In this document: in pieces, positions 9,079-17,242 of the stretch
Layout of the letters: every line of letters begins with the position of its first letter
Numbering within the stretch: position 1 is the first letter of the stretch
Origin: Firmicutes bacterium UBA6806
GTDB lineage: Bacteria; Bacillota; Clostridia; Peptostreptococcales; Acidaminobacteraceae
NCBI GenBank assembly: GCA_002452745.1
Contig: DKFC01000012.1
Location: 1 to 64,000, forward strand
Direction of reading: 5' to 3'
DNA: 64,000 bases
Notes under the pieces: model-generated
The model's database searches: none
The model's input: the letters and a program-made list of their open reading frames with translations, nothing else
What the model was told of the DNA's origin: nothing
Made by a program: the position numbers and the translations under genes

Positions 9079-10347
9079 ATGAATAATGGAGTCGTTGGTT
9101 TTGTAATTGAAAACATTTTTAGAAATCCGCCAATCCTTTTGGGCTTGATTGCAGCGCTGGGTCTCATTCTCCAAAAGAAAGATCTTGGAAATGTGATTAA
9201 AGGGGCATTGCTTGCATCGTTTGGAATGTACATTCTCCAAGAGGGGACTGGTTTACTGGTAGGGGCAATTGCACCCATTAACGTTCTTTTTCAAAATTTA
9301 AGTGAATCAGGGGGTGGAAAGGCGCTTGCGGATACCTATGTTGCTGACTATGGCGGCACTGTTGGAACGGCAATGGCCCTTGGATTTGTCATCCATCTGA
9401 TGATTGCCAGATTCACCAAAATCAAAGTCATTTTTTTAACAGGTCATTTTTTATGGTGGTTTCCATTTATCTTTGTGGCAGCAGGTGTTGAAGCTGGACT
9501 ATCTGGTGTTGCCCTTGTGGGATTTGGAGCGGTTACCTCGGCGCTGTATTGGTCACTCATGCCTTGGGCACTGAGAAAATATGTATTCGCTGTGACAGAA
9601 GATGAGAGCTTCACATTGGGACATCCATCTGGCATTCTTTCTCTGATTTCTGGAAAGGTAGCACAAATTGTAGGGAATAAGGAAAAGTCCACAGAATCTT
9701 TAAATCTTCCCAAGGGACTTTCGTTTTTCAAAGAGGTTTCCATCATGGGTGGAACCGTTATCTTTTTAATGTTTATTGTACTTGGGCTAACCGTTCAAGG
9801 TGCTTTCACAGACACTGGAAAAACACTGGTCATCTACGCCTTTGATCAGGCGCTCATGTTTGGGGCAGGGCTGATAATCATGCTTCAAGGTGTGCGCATG
9901 TTGGTCAATCAGATTATACCAGCATTCCAAGGCATTTCAGAAAGGCTTGTGCCAAATGCAATTCCGGCGCTCGATTGTCCAATTCTGTTTAATTATAAGC
10001 CAAATGCTGCAATTATTGGGTTCGTGGTGGCAATGGTCATCTCCACAGTGCTGATTATCATTTCAAATATTACAGGTCTCTTCGGCGTCATTTTGATACC
10101 GCTTGTGATTACCAGCTTTTTCGAGTGCGGTACAGCGGCTGTAATTGCGGAGGGACAAGGCGGATTGAGAGGTGCTGTTATTGGCACAGGCGTGGCGGCG
10201 GTGTTCATGGTGGCGTTTGTGGGCGTTTCTGCGATGATTTACTCGACGACGATACAGGACTGGATATTGATATTTGGCGGAAATGGGCTCTCTTTCTTCG
10301 GGACGATTGCCAAATTGATTGGTGGATTAATCGGTCAGATTATATAG
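9079..10347 (+). CDS. ulaA: PTS EIIC component, ascorbate (UlaA/SgaT) family
   Basis: A 422-residue membrane permease with about ten to eleven hydrophobic segments. Family hallmarks are the N-terminal stretch FRNPPILLGLIAALGLILQ, the GFVIHLMIARFT segment and a late LDCPILFNYKPNA motif. It should form the sugar channel and work with the adjacent EIIB. The subfamily includes ascorbate transporters and many of unknown substrate. Start ATG follows GGAGGGG. GH1 and SIS neighbours argue for a glycoside or aminosugar substrate rather than ascorbate; that part is inference. Confidence 0.87.
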   Translation: MNNGVVGFVIENIFRNPPILLGLIAALGLILQKKDLGNVIKGALLASFGMYILQEGTGLLVGAIAPINVLFQNLSESGGGKALADTYVADYGGTVGTAMALGFVIHLMIARFTKIKVIFLTGHFLWWFPFIFVAAGVEAGLSGVALVGFGAVTSALYWSLMPWALRKYVFAVTEDESFTLGHPSGILSLISGKVAQIVGNKEKSTESLNLPKGLSFFKEVSIMGGTVIFLMFIVLGLTVQGAFTDTGKTLVIYAFDQALMFGAGLIIMLQGVRMLVNQIIPAFQGISERLVPNAIPALDCPILFNYKPNAAIIGFVVAMVISTVLIIISNITGLFGVILIPLVITSFFECGTAAVIAEGQGGLRGAVIGTGVAAVFMVAFVGVSAMIYSTTIQDWILIFGGNGLSFFGTIAKLIGGLIGQII

Positions 10348-10371
10348 GATAAGCAGTGAAGGGGAAGGCAT

Positions 10372-11106
10372 ATGACTTTTGAATATCTTGAAAAAATTAA
10401 AACACTTTTAAGCATTGTGGAAGAACAGGAGCAAGATTCGATTTTAAGGGCAGTTGAAGTCATTGCAGATAAAATTGAAGATAAAAGACAACTATTTGTC
10501 TTCGGGGCATCACACGCAGGGATTATCACAGAAGAACTGTTTTATAGAGCTGGGGGACTGGCTCTATTTAATCCCATTTTAGAAGCGCCAATCATGCTGG
10601 CTGAACGCCCTATTACCAAGACCTCTAAAATGGAGCAATTAGAGGGATACGGTCAGATTATCTTCGATGGGACGCCATTTAAAGAGGGGGACTTACTGAT
10701 TATCCACTCGGTTTCAGGGCGAAATCCAGTGGCCATTGACATGGCTATTAGAGCCAGAGAGAAGGGCATTTTTGTGATTGCACTGACCAATCTAACCTAT
10801 TCTAAGAGTGTTTCTTCAAGGCATTCCAGTGGGAAATGCCTCTTCGAACTGGCGGATTTGGTGCTTGACAATCACGGTGATATAGGAGATGCCTCTATTG
10901 CCATAGAGGGTCTGGAGCAGAAAGTTACCCCAACTTCCACTGTTATTGGAGCTGCAATCATGAATACCATCGTATCTGAAACGGTTAGAGAACTTGTTAA
11001 AAGGGACATCATACCTCCAGTTTTTTTCAGTGCAAATTTAGATGGCGGTGCGGCTCATAATGAGAAGATTTTCAGTGCATACAAAGAAGTGATTCATTAC
11101 GAGTGA
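10372..11106 (+). CDS. SIS-domain protein, UPF0309-like
   Basis: A 244-residue sugar-isomerase (SIS) fold protein. The phosphosugar-binding regions are visible as FVFGASHAGIITEELFYRAGGL (part of residues ~43-64) and the serine-rich loop IIHSVSGRNPVAIDMA (~121-136). The overall pattern resembles UPF0309 proteins, a relative of MurQ and GmhA with no settled reaction. It ends the PTS operon (24-bp gap after EIIC), so it probably acts on the phosphorylated sugar made by the PTS as an isomerase, etherase or sensor. Shine-Dalgarno GAAGGGGAAGG precedes the ATG. Confidence 0.75.
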   Translation: MTFEYLEKIKTLLSIVEEQEQDSILRAVEVIADKIEDKRQLFVFGASHAGIITEELFYRAGGLALFNPILEAPIMLAERPITKTSKMEQLEGYGQIIFDGTPFKEGDLLIIHSVSGRNPVAIDMAIRAREKGIFVIALTNLTYSKSVSSRHSSGKCLFELADLVLDNHGDIGDASIAIEGLEQKVTPTSTVIGAAIMNTIVSETVRELVKRDIIPPVFFSANLDGGAAHNEKIFSAYKEVIHYE

Positions 11107-11226
11107 TTTGTACTCAATTAAATTAAAAATTCATGAGAAATTGTATATTTGCTTAAGTATTCTGTTATTTTGTCGATAGTTAACTTAGCAGATGACTATT
11201 CACAAGAGAATAAGGATGGTGACAGA

Positions 11227-11568
11227 ATGAGGGTTACAAGCAATATGATTAATGAAGGTTATTTGAGAATGCAGTCAAATGAGTATTTTAAGAATGCTTC
11301 AACTGAGACAGATGATGACGATGACAACAAGACAGCATCTGTTACAATCGCAGGCGGCGTCACTTTGGAAAAAGGTGAGGACAGCATCATCGTTTCCAAG
11401 AAAGGGTCTGATGATACGAAAAAAATCATCGAGGAAATTTCATTGACCTCAAAAAGGGGGATGGCGTTGAGTGATTACATATCGGGAGAAGAAACAGACA
11501 CGCTCCAAGATAAACTCAACGAAATTAATCAAACTGCCAGATCGCTGAGTTTGGCGAATTATCTTTAG
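11227..11568 (+). CDS. Small acidic protein of unknown function
   Basis: About 113 residues starting at ATG 11227, eight bases after AAGGATGG. The frame stays open upstream to 11149, but without a ribosome binding site. An Asp run (TDDDDDN) lies near residue 35. The first residues (MRVTSNMINEGYLRMQ) recall the N-terminal heptad segment of flagellin/FlgL-type proteins, but the rest does not continue that match. No transmembrane segment. A strong terminator follows, supporting a real transcript. Function unknown. Confidence 0.6.
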   Translation: MRVTSNMINEGYLRMQSNEYFKNASTETDDDDDNKTASVTIAGGVTLEKGEDSIIVSKKGSDDTKKIIEEISLTSKRGMALSDYISGEETDTLQDKLNEINQTARSLSLANYL

Positions 11569-11574
11569 GCAAAT

Positions 11575-11620
11575 AAACATCGAAGTCGTGGTTGCATTCA
11601 TGATTTCGATGTTTTTTTAT
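11575..11620 (+). terminator. Terminator after the small acidic protein
   Basis: Stem AAACATCGAAGTCGTG / CATGATTTCGATGTTT (one mismatch) with a seven-nt loop, then TTTTTTT. Confidence 0.8.
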
Positions 11621-11770
11621 GTTCAAATGTGGAAATTAGTTCTGAAGGTAGAAATGCAGTCGGCATTATCACTAGAGAAGGACTCATAAAGAGAAATATT
11701 ATATAAAGCTACAAAATTACAAGGGTTTTAAACCATAGATACGGGGTAAATAACCGTATCTCTTTAGTTA

Positions 11771-11918
11771 CGCCATTGCGAAGCAATCTGGCAAAAAACA
11801 GAGTGCTCGATGCCCGGCGTTTTTTTATAGGCGCCATTGCGAAGCAATCCGGCAAAAAACAGAGGGCTCGATGCCCGGCGTTTTTTTATAGGCGCCATTG
11901 CGAAGCAATCTGGCAAAA
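11771..11918. repeat. Tandem 61-bp intergenic repeats, 2.4 copies
   Basis: Copies start at 11771, 11832 and 11893 (the last truncated after ~26 bp) and are nearly identical. Each holds an inner palindrome (GCCATTGC-GAA-GCAAT..GGC) and an outer pair (CGCC at the start, GGCG before a T7 run), so each unit resembles a branched terminator. A diverged copy lies at 37620-37680. The 524-bp gap 11569-12092 otherwise contains no gene I can support. Confidence 0.8.
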
Positions 11919-12092
11919 CTGTCATACTGGTTATTTTAGTCACACACCATTCATAGCGATCTATTCAGTCAAAGTAAAATACATATGATGCTCTAAAATA
12001 AATACAAAATTAGAAAATAACGGTTTGATTAGAAGAATAAAGGGAATCTAGATGGTAAGGCTTTCTAAGAAATAATATAAGGGAGTGGTTGA

Positions 12093-13796
12093 ATGAAGGC
12101 GACAATCAGATTAAAGATGTATCTTCTAATGGTATTTATTGTCATCATCGTCTGCGTGGTTGGAGGATTTGGCCTCTTCGGCGTGATGTTTACAAATCAA
12201 GGGCTTGAAACGGTTTATAAAGATCGGGTTATTCCGCTTCAGCAATTAAAGAAAATATCGGATTTGTACGCTGTAAATATTGTGGATACCGCACATAAAG
12301 TGCGAAATGGAAACATAAACTGGGAAGAAGGCAAGTCAAATTTAAGTTCGGCAGTGGAAGAAATCGGTGTTCAATGGGATGCTTACAGTGCCACATTTTT
12401 GACCCCAAATGAAAAGCAACTGGTCTCGGAGGCAGAAGAACTCTTTAAGGTGGCAGAGGCGTCTGAAAGCAAGTTAAGTGCAATCTTTGAAAGCAAGGAT
12501 ACTGCCGCTCTGGATCAGTTTGTCAAAGATGAACTCTACCAGACTATTGACCCAATTACAGATAAAATTGGTGAGTTGGTACAATTGCAACTGGATGTTG
12601 CCAAGACAGAGTACGATATAGCAGAGGCAAAGTACAAACAGCTCATAAATATATATTCGGTTATGGGAGTGGCATTTTTAGTCATCGTCATTATTATTAT
12701 AATTGTGATACAAAACCTTATAAAGCCGATTAAGCTCATGCAAAAAAGGCTTGAAGCACTTGCGAAAAGCGGTGGTGATTTGACGCAGAGTATAGACATC
12801 AATTCTGGAGACGAAGTTGAACTGATGGCAAATTCACTCAATGCATTTATATTGTCACTCAGACATATTATCTCTGAGGTAAAGAACTCGTCGAATCAAA
12901 TTACAGATTTTACGACGCAGATGGAGCGAAATACCAACGTCCTCAACAGTGCCATAGAAGAGATTTCATCTACAACAGAAGAGATGTCTGCTGGCATGGA
13001 AGAGACAAATGCCTCCACAGAGGAAATTCTCTCCGTTGCGCATCAAGTGGATCAAGTTTCTTCTACGATTTCCAAGAAATCTGAAGAAGCCGCTGTCAAC
13101 GCTGAAGAGATTAGACAAAGGGCTTTGGCAGTACAGCACATGGCAGATAAATCAAATAAGGAAGCGAATCAAATATACGCTGATACAAATGCAAGGCTTA
13201 GAGCAGCAGTTGAAGATGCAGAGTCTGTGGATGAAGTCAACGTCTTGGCTGAATCCATATTGGAAATTGCAGAAGAGACAAATTTATTGGCACTCAATGC
13301 GGCAATTGAAGCGGCGAGAGCTGGGGAAAGTGGCAAGGGATTTGCCGTTGTCGCCGAGGAAATCAGAAAGCTGGCAGAGGATTCCAGACAAAGCGCCAAC
13401 CGAATCCAAAATGTCACTGTCAAGATTATAGAAGCGGTTAAGAATCTGTCTCAGAGCTCATCAGAAATACTCGACTTCCTAGACAAGCAAGTTATCAAAG
13501 ACTATCAGGCACTTGTGGATGTTTCGTTCCAATATAATTCAGATTCGGAATATGTTCTCAATATGGCCAATGATCTTAGCCACTCAACATTGACCATGTC
13601 AGACCTTGTACAGAGCATTGTCAATGCAATCACTGAGATCTCCAAGGCAACAGAAGAGTCCACTTTGGGTTCAGTACACATAGCTGAAAAGACGGGGGCA
13701 ATCAACGAGAAATCCATTGATACGGCAGCGTTGGCGGGTGAGTCGAAACGCGCTTCTGAGCATTTGGGAGACACTGTTAACAAATTCATCGTCTAA
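12093..13796 (+). CDS. Methyl-accepting chemotaxis protein with 4HB sensor
   Basis: A 567-residue transmembrane chemoreceptor. Order: short cytoplasmic tail, TM1 (about 9-32), extracytoplasmic four-helix-bundle ligand domain (about 33-186, including the TPNEKQL stretch typical of 4HB_MCP), TM2 (187-209), HAMP (about 210-262), and a long coiled-coil signalling domain. The hairpin tip EETNLLALNAAIEAARAGE contacts CheA and CheW. Start ATG follows GGGAGTGG. It is transcribed alone. Ligand unknown. Together with the second receptor at 23159 it points to a chemotactic organism. Confidence 0.93.
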   Translation: MKATIRLKMYLLMVFIVIIVCVVGGFGLFGVMFTNQGLETVYKDRVIPLQQLKKISDLYAVNIVDTAHKVRNGNINWEEGKSNLSSAVEEIGVQWDAYSATFLTPNEKQLVSEAEELFKVAEASESKLSAIFESKDTAALDQFVKDELYQTIDPITDKIGELVQLQLDVAKTEYDIAEAKYKQLINIYSVMGVAFLVIVIIIIIVIQNLIKPIKLMQKRLEALAKSGGDLTQSIDINSGDEVELMANSLNAFILSLRHIISEVKNSSNQITDFTTQMERNTNVLNSAIEEISSTTEEMSAGMEETNASTEEILSVAHQVDQVSSTISKKSEEAAVNAEEIRQRALAVQHMADKSNKEANQIYADTNARLRAAVEDAESVDEVNVLAESILEIAEETNLLALNAAIEAARAGESGKGFAVVAEEIRKLAEDSRQSANRIQNVTVKIIEAVKNLSQSSSEILDFLDKQVIKDYQALVDVSFQYNSDSEYVLNMANDLSHSTLTMSDLVQSIVNAITEISKATEESTLGSVHIAEKTGAINEKSIDTAALAGESKRASEHLGDTVNKFIV

Positions 13797-13813
13797 AATA
13801 AATATATAAAGAA

Positions 13814-13873
13814 GTTATTGACATATGACACAAACGAGTTATAATAAACTTGTAAATGGCATATGCCAATAAC
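13814..13873 (+). promoter_or_regulatory. Promoter with two inverted operator copies before the Orp-like cluster
   Basis: Promoter TTGACA (13818-13823), 16-bp spacer, TATAAT (13840-13845). A 17-bp palindromic sequence occurs twice in opposite orientation: GTTATTGACATATGACA on plus (13814-13830, covering the -35) and GTTATTGGCATATGCCA on minus (13857-13873, near the transcription start). They match at 15 of 17 positions. This looks like a repressor with paired sites; the regulator is unknown. Confidence 0.65.
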
Positions 13874-13900
13874 TTTTATTTTTTTTGGGAGGTAACAACT

Positions 13901-14269
13901 ATGAAAATTGCGGTACCAGTGGATCATGCAAATGATCAAACCAGTGTTTGTGTTTCATTTGGCAGGGCACCCTATTTTATGATTTTTGATAGCCACTCTA
14001 GGGTTGCTAAATATATAGACAATTCAGCTGTGGCAAGTCAGGGGGGTGCGGGGATAAAAGCGGCTCAGACGATTGTTGATCAAAAGGCAGATGTTTTATT
14101 GACACCTCGATGTGGTGAAAATGCGGCAGAGGTATTAAAAGGGGCAAATATTCTGATTTATAAGGCTGGAGCAAGTCTGGCACTTGGAGAAGTCAGGGCG
14201 TATTTAGATGGGAAGTTGACACCGCTTTCAGAGATACATGCTGGATTTCACCATCACGGTGAAAAGTGA
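13901..14269 (+). CDS. NifX/NifB-like (dinitrogenase iron-molybdenum cofactor) protein, Orp-like
   Basis: A 122-residue protein of the NifX/NafY/Orp fold. ATG 13901 is chosen because GGGAGG lies just before it; a longer frame from 13856 has no ribosome binding site. It begins MKIAVPVDHAND, has the SFGRAPYF segment and a His-rich end (HAGFHHHGEK). In Desulfovibrio a relative, the orange protein, binds a Mo-Cu-S cluster and is encoded with MinD-like Fe-S ATPases, as here. No nitrogenase gene is nearby, so a nitrogen-fixation role is unlikely. Its stop overlaps the next start by one base (TGATG). Confidence 0.85.
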   Translation: MKIAVPVDHANDQTSVCVSFGRAPYFMIFDSHSRVAKYIDNSAVASQGGAGIKAAQTIVDQKADVLLTPRCGENAAEVLKGANILIYKAGASLALGEVRAYLDGKLTPLSEIHAGFHHHGEK

Positions 14270-15129
14270 TGAAAATTGCTGTATTGAGCGGAAAGGGAGG
14301 CACAGGCAAAACGCTTGTTGCGGTGAATCTAGCAGCTTCATATGAGAATTTAACTTATGTCGATTGTGATGTGGAAGAACCAAACGGGCACTTGTTCTTC
14401 AAGCCAGTTAAGCCAATTAAACATTCCGTTTCAGTTAACATTCCAGTGGTGAATCACAATATCTGTACAGGGTGCAGAGTGTGTGTCGATGTTTGCAAGT
14501 TTAATGCACTTGCATATATAGGTGAACGTGTGAAAGTCTTCAGCGAAGTTTGCCATGCCTGTGGTGGCTGTGCGCTGTTTTGTCCAGAAAAAGCGATTAC
14601 GGAAACAGAAAAGGCAATTGGCGTAATTGAAGAAGGAAACTCTGAGGGAACGAAAGTAATTTCTGGGATTATGAATCTTGGAGAGGCCTCAGGTGTCCCC
14701 ATAATTTCAGAACTGATGAACTATGTAAAACGGGAAGAGGCAGTTATCATAGACTGTCCACCTGGGAGTTCGTGTATGGTGATGGAAAGTATTCGGGAGG
14801 CTGATTTCTGTCTGATGGTGGCTGAACCCACGGTATTTGGTGCACATAATCTGAAAATGGTGCATGAATTGGTCAGGCTGTTCCACAAACCACATGGTGT
14901 AGTGCTCAACAAATGTGTTAAAGGGAGAAATCCATCAGAAGAATACTGCATTCAAAATGACATAAAAATTCTCATGAAAATTGAGTATCGTTCAGAGATT
15001 GCAAATATAAACTCCAGTGGAGAGATATTGACTAGAACCGATGCGGCTTTTAAGAAAAAATTTTCAGATTTATACCAGACCATTTGTGAGGAGGCTTTGG
15101 ATGAGGCAACTTTTGATTCTCAGCGGTAA
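14269..15129 (+). CDS. MinD-superfamily ATPase with inserted 2x[4Fe-4S] ferredoxin domain (first paralogue)
   Basis: A 286-residue P-loop ATPase. The deviant Walker A SGKGGTGKT is at the N-terminus, followed by DCDVEEPN. A bacterial-ferredoxin insert with CTGCRVCVDVCKFNA and CHACGGCALFCPEKA supplies eight cysteines for two [4Fe-4S] clusters. The Walker-B-like IIDCPPGSS follows. Such proteins occur in pairs beside NifX-like proteins in anaerobes and form part of the Orp complex in Desulfovibrio. Likely role: ATP-dependent assembly or reduction of a metal-sulfur site on the NifX-like partners (inference). Start ATG 14269 overlaps the preceding stop. Confidence 0.88.
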   Translation: MKIAVLSGKGGTGKTLVAVNLAASYENLTYVDCDVEEPNGHLFFKPVKPIKHSVSVNIPVVNHNICTGCRVCVDVCKFNALAYIGERVKVFSEVCHACGGCALFCPEKAITETEKAIGVIEEGNSEGTKVISGIMNLGEASGVPIISELMNYVKREEAVIIDCPPGSSCMVMESIREADFCLMVAEPTVFGAHNLKMVHELVRLFHKPHGVVLNKCVKGRNPSEEYCIQNDIKILMKIEYRSEIANINSSGEILTRTDAAFKKKFSDLYQTICEEALDEATFDSQR

Positions 15130-16000
15130 GGGAGGAACGGGGAAAACCACGGTGGCAACAGCTTTTATACACCTTGCCAAGGCGCGGGCATATGCAGACT
15201 GCGATGTGGATGCTCCAAATCTCCATCTGCTAAATCGCCCTAAAAGTGATGTGGAGGAAAGCGAATTCTATGGCATGGACAAGGCTGAAATTAACGCTGA
15301 GAAATGTGTTGGCTGTGATATTTGCCATATAAATTGTCGGTTTAATGCTATCCAAAAGAAGGAAGATACAAAGTTGATTGTCGATCCATTTGCCTGTGAA
15401 GGTTGTGGCATCTGTGCCAGACTGTGCCCTGTTGAGGCGGTGGAGATGAAACCGCACAGGGCTGGAAGATTATTTCTCTACTCAGGTGAGGAGACCTTTT
15501 CAGCTGCAAAACTAAACATGGGAAGTGGCACATCAGGACTTTTGGTGACAGAGGTTAAAAAGAGGCTTAAAAAAGCACCTGAAACAATTCCATTTGCAAT
15601 TATAGACGGATCCCCTGGGATTGGATGTCCAGTGATTGCATCCGTGAGTGGTGTGGATTTGGTCTTGGTAGTGGCAGAACCTTCACTGTCGGGTTTTTCG
15701 GATATGGAGCGGATTTTAAAGACGGCAACTCAGCTACAGGCGGCTATGGCAGTTTGCATCAATAAGTTTGATATAAATCAGATGATTAGTGATGAGATTG
15801 AAACCTATTGCTGGAAACATAGTATTCCGTTTGTTGGTAAGATTCCATTTGATGAAGGGGTCGTTGAGGCCATCAACAAAGGGCAGAGCATTGTGGAAAG
15901 AAACACATCAGCAGGACAAGCTGTGGAAGCTGTTTACAAAAGGACAATTCACCTGTTGATGAAAGACGAAACCTTAACAGGAAATTTCAAAGTAATCTAA
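15101..16000 (+). CDS. MinD-superfamily ATPase with inserted 2x[4Fe-4S] ferredoxin domain (second paralogue)
   Basis: A 299-residue paralogue of the preceding protein, starting at ATG 15101 (GAGGAGG upstream) and overlapping its neighbour by 29 bp. Walker A is SGKGGTGKTT, followed by DCDVDAPN. The two cluster motifs are CVGCDICHINCRFNA and CEGCGICARLCPVEA; the DGSPGIGCP segment corresponds to Walker B. The two paralogues probably form a heterodimer, as MinD-like ATPases dimerise through the P-loop lysine. The tight overlap supports equal production. Confidence 0.88.
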   Translation: MRQLLILSGKGGTGKTTVATAFIHLAKARAYADCDVDAPNLHLLNRPKSDVEESEFYGMDKAEINAEKCVGCDICHINCRFNAIQKKEDTKLIVDPFACEGCGICARLCPVEAVEMKPHRAGRLFLYSGEETFSAAKLNMGSGTSGLLVTEVKKRLKKAPETIPFAIIDGSPGIGCPVIASVSGVDLVLVVAEPSLSGFSDMERILKTATQLQAAMAVCINKFDINQMISDEIETYCWKHSIPFVGKIPFDEGVVEAINKGQSIVERNTSAGQAVEAVYKRTIHLLMKDETLTGNFKVI

Positions 16001-16024
16001 GAATTTAAAATAGGGAGGTAGCAT

Positions 16025-16390
16025 ATGAAGTCATATAAGATAGCGGTTGCAAGTGAGGCTGAAACCGTAACAGGGCATTTTGGACATTGCGAGAGTTTTC
16101 ACATTTATGATGTGAATGAAGGGCGTATTACAGATACCAAGGTCATGCCTAATCCAGGTCATAAACCGGGATTCTTGCCAAATTACTTAAATGAACTAGG
16201 TGTCAATGTGATTATTTCTGGTGGTATGGGTGGTGGCGCCGTGGACATTTTTAACAGCAAGGGCATTGAGGTAATCCTAGGCGCCCGTGGTGTTTCCAAA
16301 GCAGCAGCAGAGGCTTATATTCGTGGTGAGCTAAAGTCAACAGGGTCTATATGTCATGAGCATGCACATGCACACGAAGGAAATTGTTAA
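16025..16390 (+). CDS. NifX/NifB-like protein with His/Cys-rich tail
   Basis: A 121-residue second NifX/Orp-fold protein closing the cluster (24-bp gap, GGGAGG before ATG). It has the family segments VTGHFGHCESF and ISGGMGGGAVDIF. The C-terminus ICHEHAHAHEGNC offers four His and two Cys that could bind a metal. This argues for metal carriage or sensing. The four-gene arrangement NifX-MinD-MinD-NifX is conserved in anaerobes; the biochemical function outside Desulfovibrio is not established to my knowledge. Confidence 0.85.
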   Translation: MKSYKIAVASEAETVTGHFGHCESFHIYDVNEGRITDTKVMPNPGHKPGFLPNYLNELGVNVIISGGMGGGAVDIFNSKGIEVILGARGVSKAAAEAYIRGELKSTGSICHEHAHAHEGNC

Positions 16391-16412
16391 TCTGACGAAA
16401 TAATTTTATTTT

Positions 16413-16464
16413 AAAGCCCCTGATTAATCTGATACATAGAGGATGATTAATCAGGGGCTTTTAG
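16413..16464 (+). terminator. Terminator of the Orp-like cluster
   Basis: Perfect 17-bp stem AAAGCCCCTGATTAATC / GATTAATCAGGGGCTTT with a 15-nt loop and a short T tail. Confidence 0.8.
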
Positions 16465-16529
16465 AAATACCATTGACAAAGGTAATGAGAATTATTATCA
16501 TGGAATATAGAGGGTTCCTCGTGAGGACG

Positions 16530-16560
16530 CTAAAAAGGCTGAATTGATATTCAGCCTTTG
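16530..16560 (-). terminator. Terminator of the thioesterase gene
   Basis: Ten-base stem AAAGGCTGAA / TTCAGCCTTT with a T-run on the minus strand, 13 bp after the minus-strand stop codon. Confidence 0.75.
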
Positions 16561-16572
16561 TGTTCGTTGTGA

Positions 16573-16995
16573 CTAGACCGCCACATAATTCCCGTATTCT
16601 CGGGATTGTGCTCTATTCATGAAACTCTTATAGTTGACGATGCTTCTTGAGTGCTTGCCTGAGCCGATTTGTCCGAAATCATCGTATGCTTTGATTTCCA
16701 GAGCATATCTGCCGTTTTCAAAATCAGTGATCTTGACATCTATGGTCACTGTCGCTCCAACGAGTGAAGGTTTAAAGTGATCCACTTCGATGCTGTTGCC
16801 CACTGAGACAAAGCCCTCTGGAAGAACCGGATCTATCAGTTGAGCACTGGCTTCAATCATCAGTGCAATAAGTCTGGGCGTTGCAAACAGACCTTCCACT
16901 TTACCGCTTCCATAATTGAGGGCAGTATCTTCCACTGTTATTCTCCTTTGAAGCGTATGCGACATGCCGGTGTATAATCTAATAAATGATTCCAT
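16573..16995 (-). CDS. Hotdog-fold thioesterase, FlK-like
   Basis: A 140-residue single hotdog domain resembling fluoroacetyl-CoA thioesterase-like proteins: TVEDTALNYGSG near the N-terminus, the central helix with ATPRLIALMIEASAQ, and the strand SVGNSIEVDHFKPSLVG. Family members hydrolyse short acyl-CoAs. The substrate cannot be read from sequence; a housekeeping acyl-CoA role is more likely than fluoroacetate. Shine-Dalgarno AAGGAGG precedes the ATG at 16995. It stands alone. The 247-bp gap upstream (16996-17242) shows no gene and no clear operator. Confidence 0.75.
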   Translation of the reverse strand: MESFIRLYTGMSHTLQRRITVEDTALNYGSGKVEGLFATPRLIALMIEASAQLIDPVLPEGFVSVGNSIEVDHFKPSLVGATVTIDVKITDFENGRYALEIKAYDDFGQIGSGKHSRSIVNYKSFMNRAQSREYGNYVAV

Positions 16996-17242
16996 AAAGA
17001 ACCTCCTTCAATAGGTGGGTCATAGACAGCTCATTATGAAATATTTGAAGGATAACTTGCAAATATTACGAGGGAATCTATGACGTGTTTAGACTTATTT
17101 TAGACGATAGCAGAATTAAATCAATGGGTTTAAGAGAACGTTTATTTTTTCGTAATAAAGTTTAATATTCTATTTATGAAGGTGAATCACTGTTTCCTTT
17201 CAAAATACATAGACGGTATAGTAGTCTTATTAGGAGAAAAAA

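Noticed and set aside
11771..11918. CRISPR array
   Set aside because: The repeats are contiguous without unique spacers, and no cas gene is present.
11776..11988. Open 70-codon frame across the 61-bp repeats
   Set aside because: It is only the in-frame translation of the tandem repeat and has no ribosome binding site.
13901..16390. Nitrogen-fixation genes
   Set aside because: NifX-like domains alone do not indicate nitrogenase; no nifHDKEN gene is present, and the pairing with MinD-like ATPases matches the Orp-type cluster.
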